Origin: Gammaproteobacteria bacterium
Lineage (GTDB): Bacteria; Pseudomonadota; Gammaproteobacteria; Nitrosococcales; Methylophagaceae
Reading direction: 5' to 3'
Assembly: GCA_002402245.1 (NCBI GenBank)
Contig: NVVP01000010.1
Location: 20,939-31,511 of the forward strand
Length of the DNA stretch: 10,573 bases
Part shown: one piece after another, positions 7,501 through 10,573 of the stretch
Layout: each line of letters starts with the position of its first letter
How positions within the stretch are numbered: position 1 is the first letter of the stretch
Position numbers and translations under genes: made by a program
Notes under the pieces: generated by a model
Databases searched by the model: none
What the model was told of the DNA's origin: nothing
What the model saw: only the letters and a program-made list of their open reading frames with translations

Positions 7501-10025
7501 TTATCAAGATGGAATGGCAGAATGGCTTTAACTAAAATACTCTGCAATTTATTAATATGTAGAGAGGCTTCTTGATTAAAGATTTGCTGAAGTTCGTCAT
7601 CATCATCTTCTTCTTCAGTGTCTGAGGTAACTAAGTCTAGATCGATGGGAGCATCATCATGTGCGACTTCAATGCTATCAGGAGTCTTACTTTCATCTAC
7701 AGGATTAACTAAGAGCATTTCTGCCGTATTAATTAATGCTTTAAGATCGTCTGTTTGGTCTAAGTTTCTATCGACAAAACGTGCGATAAATTCTGGCAAA
7801 ATTAATTGGGAGTCAATGAGTAACTGGGTAACAGCAGAGGAAATATCTACTTTGTTCTTGAGTACATTATTGAGTAAGTTTTCGACCGACCAAGACAAAT
7901 CGGCAATTACATGAGCACCTGCCATATGGCCACTTCCCTTGAGGGTGTGGTAGTGGCGGCGAATTACGGATAATATTTCTTCATCGTAATCTTGTTGCCA
8001 TTGTGGTGTTAATAACACTAATTCAGCGAGTACTTCTTCAGCTTCTTCAATAAAGATATCAGCAATTTCAGGGTCAATTCCATCCTCTGACAATTCTTCA
8101 TCTTCAGCAGGATCATCGTGTATGGAGAAAGAATTGTCTGTAGCGAGGCTAACTTGTGCCTGAATATAACGCTCGACCCCTGTTATATTTGAAGACGAAT
8201 TTTGTTCATTAATGCCCTGTTCAACAGTGGTGGTTTTTACTGATGAGTTTTTCTCTCTAATATAGCGTTCAACGTCGGTTTTAGTTAGCGTAGAATTACT
8301 AGGATCTGAATTTACTTCAACAGTGGTAACATCAAGTTTTAATGCTATTTCTACTGTTGGGCTTTGATTCTCATCAAGCTCCAAAACTGTTTCTAATGAA
8401 GAACTATCTTCAAAATTAATTAAGATATTTTGAGCATTAATCAGCAGATCAGGTTGTGGTGAACCGCCATTTTTAATACCCTCTAAATAGAGTTCGCAAG
8501 AAGAGATTATTTCAGCAAACCAAGTAAGTTCCTGGGTTGAAATCGAACTAGAATTTTCTTGTATAGTGGTTAATTGACTTTGAGTATCAGTCAACAAACG
8601 AGCGATACTCGGTAGATTTGTTATAAATAAACCGGCAGAAATAAGTTCAAATTTGGATACGATTCCTCCAAGCTGACCCTCTGTATGTTCAGGTTGTTCA
8701 GCGATGAGAGAGAATGATTCTCTTATCTCTGTAAGCTCGATCAAGCACTCCGTTAATACGGCGTTCTGATTTTGAATATCTTCATCAGATTTGTCAGTAT
8801 TAATATGAATATTTCTCAAATGACCTTCTATTTGAAGAAGGTCATCGGCTAAGGCTGTTAGCTGTGGCTGCTCAGGTGTTTGTTGTTGCTCTGATAATAC
8901 CGAGAAGATCTCAACTTGCTGATGGAGTATACCAATGCTGGCTGAGTTTTCCGCTAACAGCTGTAGTGTATTAGCGATATTGCTTAATTGAGATGGTAAT
9001 AGTTTAAGTGATTCTAATGAGGCATCTGATTGGCGATCAAATTGATCAACCGCATCTTTTATTTGTTGTAATTCATCCAGTAACTCTGAATGTACATCGA
9101 TTAAAGCATCACCACCAAAATTATATATTTTTTGGTGTTGGGAGACATTAAAAAAGTTTAATTCAAATACATTTTTTAATAGAGTGGCGTGTTTACCTTT
9201 GCTAGTTGAGCGAGAAACAATTAGCAATAGTTCATGTAGCAGCTCAGTGGGAAATGCCGTATGTAACTGTTGTTCACTTTGCTGGGTAAATAACTCAATT
9301 GGTTTGCTTAATTGGGTAAGTTTCAATTTTATATGTTGAGTTAAGACTAAGCCTTTATCTAACAATGACTCAATCACAGCTGAAGCCGACCACCATAAGG
9401 TAACTGAGTATTCTTCGACACTAATAAGACGAAGATAATGAACAATCTTGCCCATTCGATTAAGGTGTTCTATATCACTTTCTTTAAACCAATTAAGCAG
9501 TGACACTTGATAAATAGGACTTAGTTTATTTTCTGCGACAGAGATCTTTGGCGACTTTTTAAGCGGGTTAGGCGCGATAGATTCCGGTAATTGAACTGAC
9601 AAAATAGGCGTGAATAATTCACGATTTTTAAGCTCTGTATCTCCTCGAGCAATGCGTAGTTCATTAATAGAATTAATGAGGCGTAGAGGGTGATCTTGTA
9701 ATTGAGTAGAAAGTAGTTTGAGGTAGTTAGATAATAATAATAAACTTTTTAACAGACTGTCCTGAACATCCTGTTCATTGGAGGTATGTAGTGACTTCGC
9801 TGATGCCATCATTTCATTGGCTAATAAGCTAGCACCCTGAAGGTTGAGCATCTCAACGGTGCCATTAGTTTGATACAGTTGAGTAATACAGGCATCTAAT
9901 GCTGAACTGTTACTCGACTCGTCAATATAGAGCGTTAAGGATTTAAGCGCACTATCAAGCGAGAGCTGGACTTCATCTTGAACCCAAGCAAGCGCATCAT
10001 AGTTACCACTAATTGTCCGTGCCAT
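4521..10025 (-). CDS. chpA: ChpA/PilL-type hybrid histidine kinase with multiple HPt modules
   Basis: This is the central kinase of the type IV pilus (Pil-Chp) chemosensory system. It should autophosphorylate on HPt histidines and pass phosphate to PilG/PilH-like response regulators and to its own receiver. The protein has 1834 residues. The N-terminal region (about 1-560) is helical and lacks HxxKG motifs, resembling the FimL-like part of ChpA. A low-complexity linker with 16-residue repeats follows (581-628). HPt modules have their phosphosites at H693 (HTLKGSG), H849 (HSLKGCA), Q985 (QTLKVL, degenerate) and H1123 (HTIKGGS). An acidic linker (804-811) sits between the first two. The kinase core has the N box HILRNAIAHGIE (1417-1428), G1 DDGLGID (1461-1467) and G2 GRGVGMDVV (1512-1520). 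A CheW-like domain (about 1550-1690) and a receiver (about 1707-1826; D1714, D1715, phospho-Asp D1758, T1788, K1810) end the protein. The ATG has GGAG (10035-10032) 6 bases upstream. It is smaller than Pseudomonas aeruginosa ChpA (about 2470 residues, eight phosphotransfer modules, from memory), consistent with fewer modules. No frameshift is seen. Confidence 0.95.
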   Translation of the reverse strand: MARTISGNYDALAWVQDEVQLSLDSALKSLTLYIDESSNSSALDACITQLYQTNGTVEMLNLQGASLLANEMMASAKSLHTSNEQDVQDSLLKSLLLLSNYLKLLSTQLQDHPLRLINSINELRIARGDTELKNRELFTPILSVQLPESIAPNPLKKSPKISVAENKLSPIYQVSLLNWFKESDIEHLNRMGKIVHYLRLISVEEYSVTLWWSASAVIESLLDKGLVLTQHIKLKLTQLSKPIELFTQQSEQQLHTAFPTELLHELLLIVSRSTSKGKHATLLKNVFELNFFNVSQHQKIYNFGGDALIDVHSELLDELQQIKDAVDQFDRQSDASLESLKLLPSQLSNIANTLQLLAENSASIGILHQQVEIFSVLSEQQQTPEQPQLTALADDLLQIEGHLRNIHINTDKSDEDIQNQNAVLTECLIELTEIRESFSLIAEQPEHTEGQLGGIVSKFELISAGLFITNLPSIARLLTDTQSQLTTIQENSSSISTQELTWFAEIISSCELYLEGIKNGGSPQPDLLINAQNILINFEDSSSLETVLELDENQSPTVEIALKLDVTTVEVNSDPSNSTLTKTDVERYIREKNSSVKTTTVEQGINEQNSSSNITGVERYIQAQVSLATDNSFSIHDDPAEDEELSEDGIDPEIADIFIEEAEEVLAELVLLTPQWQQDYDEEILSVIRRHYHTLKGSGHMAGAHVIADLSWSVENLLNNVLKNKVDISSAVTQLLIDSQLILPEFIARFVDRNLDQTDDLKALINTAEMLLVNPVDESKTPDSIEVAHDDAPIDLDLVTSDTEEEDDDDELQQIFNQEASLHINKLQSILVKAILPFHLDKELLRAAHSLKGCANIAQVMPVAAIATQLDTTLRLLYEQNNEIASAELSTLSTVVEQLKHYIDSLTDKQPADDFDILPLLDLLTQITPDYIASPSEDNQDKRIDPEVLVVFLEETDELLEQYGEQLAQLQQQSDNEEYHAAIHQTLKVLTDNASYSDLNVLADLYQLLDRLISCPDLNNPEISSLLEQGYEHVNQQVEDLIQNTSVSNIEQFTQQVEQQLNPPKEKPVQVERYPIPMDEPELIEAFTEELEELLESSGVAIKQWQADPSANQASTQLQRDLHTIKGGSRLTDLKPISDLTHQTESLVFMIVDQKQAPTEQFYELLQRSQDHLADMQEDLAKNEPLTFATALLNDIASFTGQAAPVAIYQKPVDDSNIEKVAVATGNEQIRVRADLLDFLTNFTGEVSISRDRVGQQNTAIHQQLLEMDSTVNRLQEQLRKLEIETETQILFRYEDESIDRDSEFDPLEFDRFSMIQQLSRSLTESVSDMHEITQSINHIVRDSDSILLQQSRLSADLEQGLMSSRLLPFTGLVPRFERIVRQVNTDLEKQSTLTVHGAEHELDRTILDRIVAPLEHILRNAIAHGIELPEQRRQLGKEETGQLTLSISREGSEVLISLADDGLGIDIDKVRKKALEQNLIAPDHTPSDEDLIQLILSSGFSTSDSVSQISGRGVGMDVVNNEIRALKGRLSIQSTEGKGTTFHIRLPMTLSIMQALMVSSHDRPFAIPLSAVHAGTRATVKDITALLEQGDDARFESNGEYYQFLSLAQLLEQSQILPDDLNSQLPILLFRYGDMHIALLVDEINSNREIVLKSMGEQLDHIDSITGATILGDGQVVFVLDIPALATSKQGTIKEDLEDDIDFDRTPIAMVVDDSITMRKVSSNLLKRHGFDVLTARDGIDAVAQLNEQTPDIILLDVEMPRMDGFEFATLVRNVEQYKNLPIIMITSRTGDKHRDRALKIGVDDYLGKPYQEADLLSSMQKLLGNTFPSSMK
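8142..8285 (-). repeat. Three tandem 16-codon repeats in the chpA linker
   Basis: Residues 581-628 of ChpA divide into three consecutive 16-residue units: TKTDVERYIREKNSSV, KTTTVEQGINEQNSSS and NITGVERYIQAQVSLA. The alignable core is V-E-(R/Q)-x-I at position 5 of each unit, with NSS near the end of the first two. The Val residues fall at 585, 601 and 617, exactly 16 apart. Codons for VERYI differ at silent positions between units 1 and 3, so the copies are not a recent duplication. The repeats lie just before the first HPt module, and a VERYP motif recurs at 1071-1075 just before the fourth. Function is unknown. Confidence 0.75.
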
Positions 10026-10028
10026 TCG

Positions 10029-10073
10029 TTACTCCAGAGCAGTAATAAAGGTATTAAAAAAGATAAAAGACAT
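10029..10073 (-). other. Possible 14-codon leader ORF before chpA
   Basis: An ATG at 10073-10071 opens a 14-codon frame (MSFIFFNTFITALE) ending in TAA at 10031-10029, three bases before the chpA ATG and in the same frame. Its last sense codon GAG forms part of the chpA Shine-Dalgarno GGAG. A weak AAGG lies 10 bases upstream of the ATG. It could couple chpA translation to ribosomes arriving from pilJ, or be a chance frame in the 65-base gap. No family is recognised. Confidence 0.2.
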
Positions 10074-10090
10074 CTTAAAATTACCTTGTC

Positions 10091-10573
10091 TTATGATGGT
10101 AGAGTGAAACCAGAAACTGATTTGCGAAGCTCATCGGTTAAATCTAATAATCGACCGATAGACTCTGCGCTTTCATTGGTGCCTGTTGATGTTTGCATCG
10201 CAATTTCTTGGATAACATTCATACTATCAGACGTACTACTGGCCGCTTGAGCCTGTTGTTTAGCTGCATCAGAGATATTATTGATTAAGTCGGCTAATTG
10301 ATTCGATACCGCCTCAATTTGCTCAAGAGACGTTCCCGCATCCTGTGCTAATTGAGCTCCTAATACTACCCCTGATGTGCTTTGTTCCATTGAAATAATC
10401 GCTTCACTAGTATCACTTTGGATTGTTCTCACTAAAGCATCAATTTGCTTGGTCGCGTTACTAGAGCGCTCAGCAAGTCGTTGAACCTCATCGGCAACAA
10501 CCGCAAAACCTCGACCTGCTTCACCGGCCATAGTCGCTTGAATAGCGGCATTCAGTGATAAGATATTGGTTTG
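10091..10573 (-). CDS. pilJ: PilJ-type methyl-accepting chemoreceptor (5' part outside window)
   Basis: PilJ is the inner-membrane chemoreceptor of the type IV pilus chemosensory system and signals to the ChpA kinase through CheW-like adaptors. Only the last 160 residues are visible, and the frame is open to the window edge. The visible start is the receptor hairpin tip, reading QTNILSLNAAIQAT, then MAGEAGRGFAVVADEVQRLA, then the cytoplasmic coiled coil (SSNATKQIDALV, TSEAIISMEQST, LEQIEAVSNQLADLINNISD) and the end SGFTLPS. The MAGEAGRG variant with Met in place of the usual Arg, and the NVIQEI segment, are as I remember them in PilJ. The Met codon at 10531 is inside the conserved tip and is not the start. 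The periplasmic, transmembrane and HAMP parts are not visible. The chain lacks a C-terminal CheR/CheB-tethering pentapeptide. The gene ends 65 bases before chpA, with no convincing terminator between them. Confidence 0.93.
   Translation of the reverse strand, partial: QTNILSLNAAIQATMAGEAGRGFAVVADEVQRLAERSSNATKQIDALVRTIQSDTSEAIISMEQSTSGVVLGAQLAQDAGTSLEQIEAVSNQLADLINNISDAAKQQAQAASSTSDSMNVIQEIAMQTSTGTNESAESIGRLLDLTDELRKSVSGFTLPS

Noticed and set aside
7618..7914. Plus-strand open frame of 98 codons inside chpA
   Set aside because: It lies opposite the first HPt module of chpA and looks like an antisense shadow. No family features are seen.
10060..10076. Possible rho-independent terminator between pilJ and chpA
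   Set aside because: On the minus strand AAGAT pairs with ATCTT and is followed by U residues, but the stem is only 5 bp and A/U-rich, too weak to terminate. pilJ and chpA are also expected to be co-transcribed.
10026..10090. Possible sigma-70 promoter upstream of chpA
   Set aside because: AAGACA could serve as a -35, but no decent -10 falls 16-18 bases downstream (the best is TTTTAT). Not enough to call.
10529..10531. ATG as a start for a 146-residue protein at the right end
   Set aside because: The frame continues upstream through the receptor hairpin sequence QTNILSLNAAIQAT to the window edge, so this Met is internal to PilJ.

Overview
The window comes from a bacterial chromosome with moderately low GC content, and all genes lie on the minus strand. 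Transcription therefore runs from the right edge (10573) to the left edge (1). The gene content points to a gammaproteobacterium that moves by type IV pili and oxidises C1 compounds. A PilJ/ChpA/CheW-type pilus chemosensory cluster and a class-typical gammaproteobacterial multifunctional CCA enzyme sit beside mch, which encodes methenyl-tetrahydromethanopterin cyclohydrolase. In bacteria mch is mainly a marker of methylotrophs, methanotrophs and a few relatives that oxidise formaldehyde on a tetrahydromethanopterin (H4MPT) carrier. A methanotroph or methylotroph of the Methylococcales or Methylophaga kind is a reasonable guess. No genus can be named from the sequence alone.

Layout in order of transcription: (1) 10573-10091, the C-terminal 160 residues of a PilJ-type methyl-accepting chemoreceptor, cut by the window edge; (2) 10025-4521, a very large ChpA/PilL hybrid histidine kinase of 1834 residues, with a degenerate N-terminal region, four HPt-like modules (three with a phospho-His, one with Gln in its place), a CheA-type kinase core, a CheW-like domain and a C-terminal receiver; (3) 4507-4055, a small CheW-like adaptor in the position of chpC; (4) 4048-2120, a secreted Slt70-type lytic murein transglycosylase; (5) 2110-890, the multifunctional CCA tRNA nucleotidyltransferase; (6) 836-1, mch, cut at its 3' end by the left edge.

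The genes from chpA to cca are separated by only 6-13 bases and probably form one transcription unit; pilJ lies 65 bases upstream of chpA and is likely in the same operon. The receptor, kinase and CheW adaptor should form one signalling array that controls pilus motility or surface responses. The lytic transglycosylase may supply peptidoglycan remodelling in the same transcript, but that link is inferred from position only. cca is housekeeping tRNA maturation and looks like a passenger. mch probably has its own promoter: a perfect TATAAT box and an 18-bp imperfect palindrome lie in the short cca-mch gap.

There is no gene-free stretch over 300 bases, and I see no RNA gene, mobile element, CRISPR array or prophage signal. 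The region is mostly ordinary. The points most worth a second look are the palindrome in the mch promoter spacer, a three-copy 16-residue tandem repeat in ChpA, the Gln-for-His HPt module, and the absence of pilK and chpB from their usual places.
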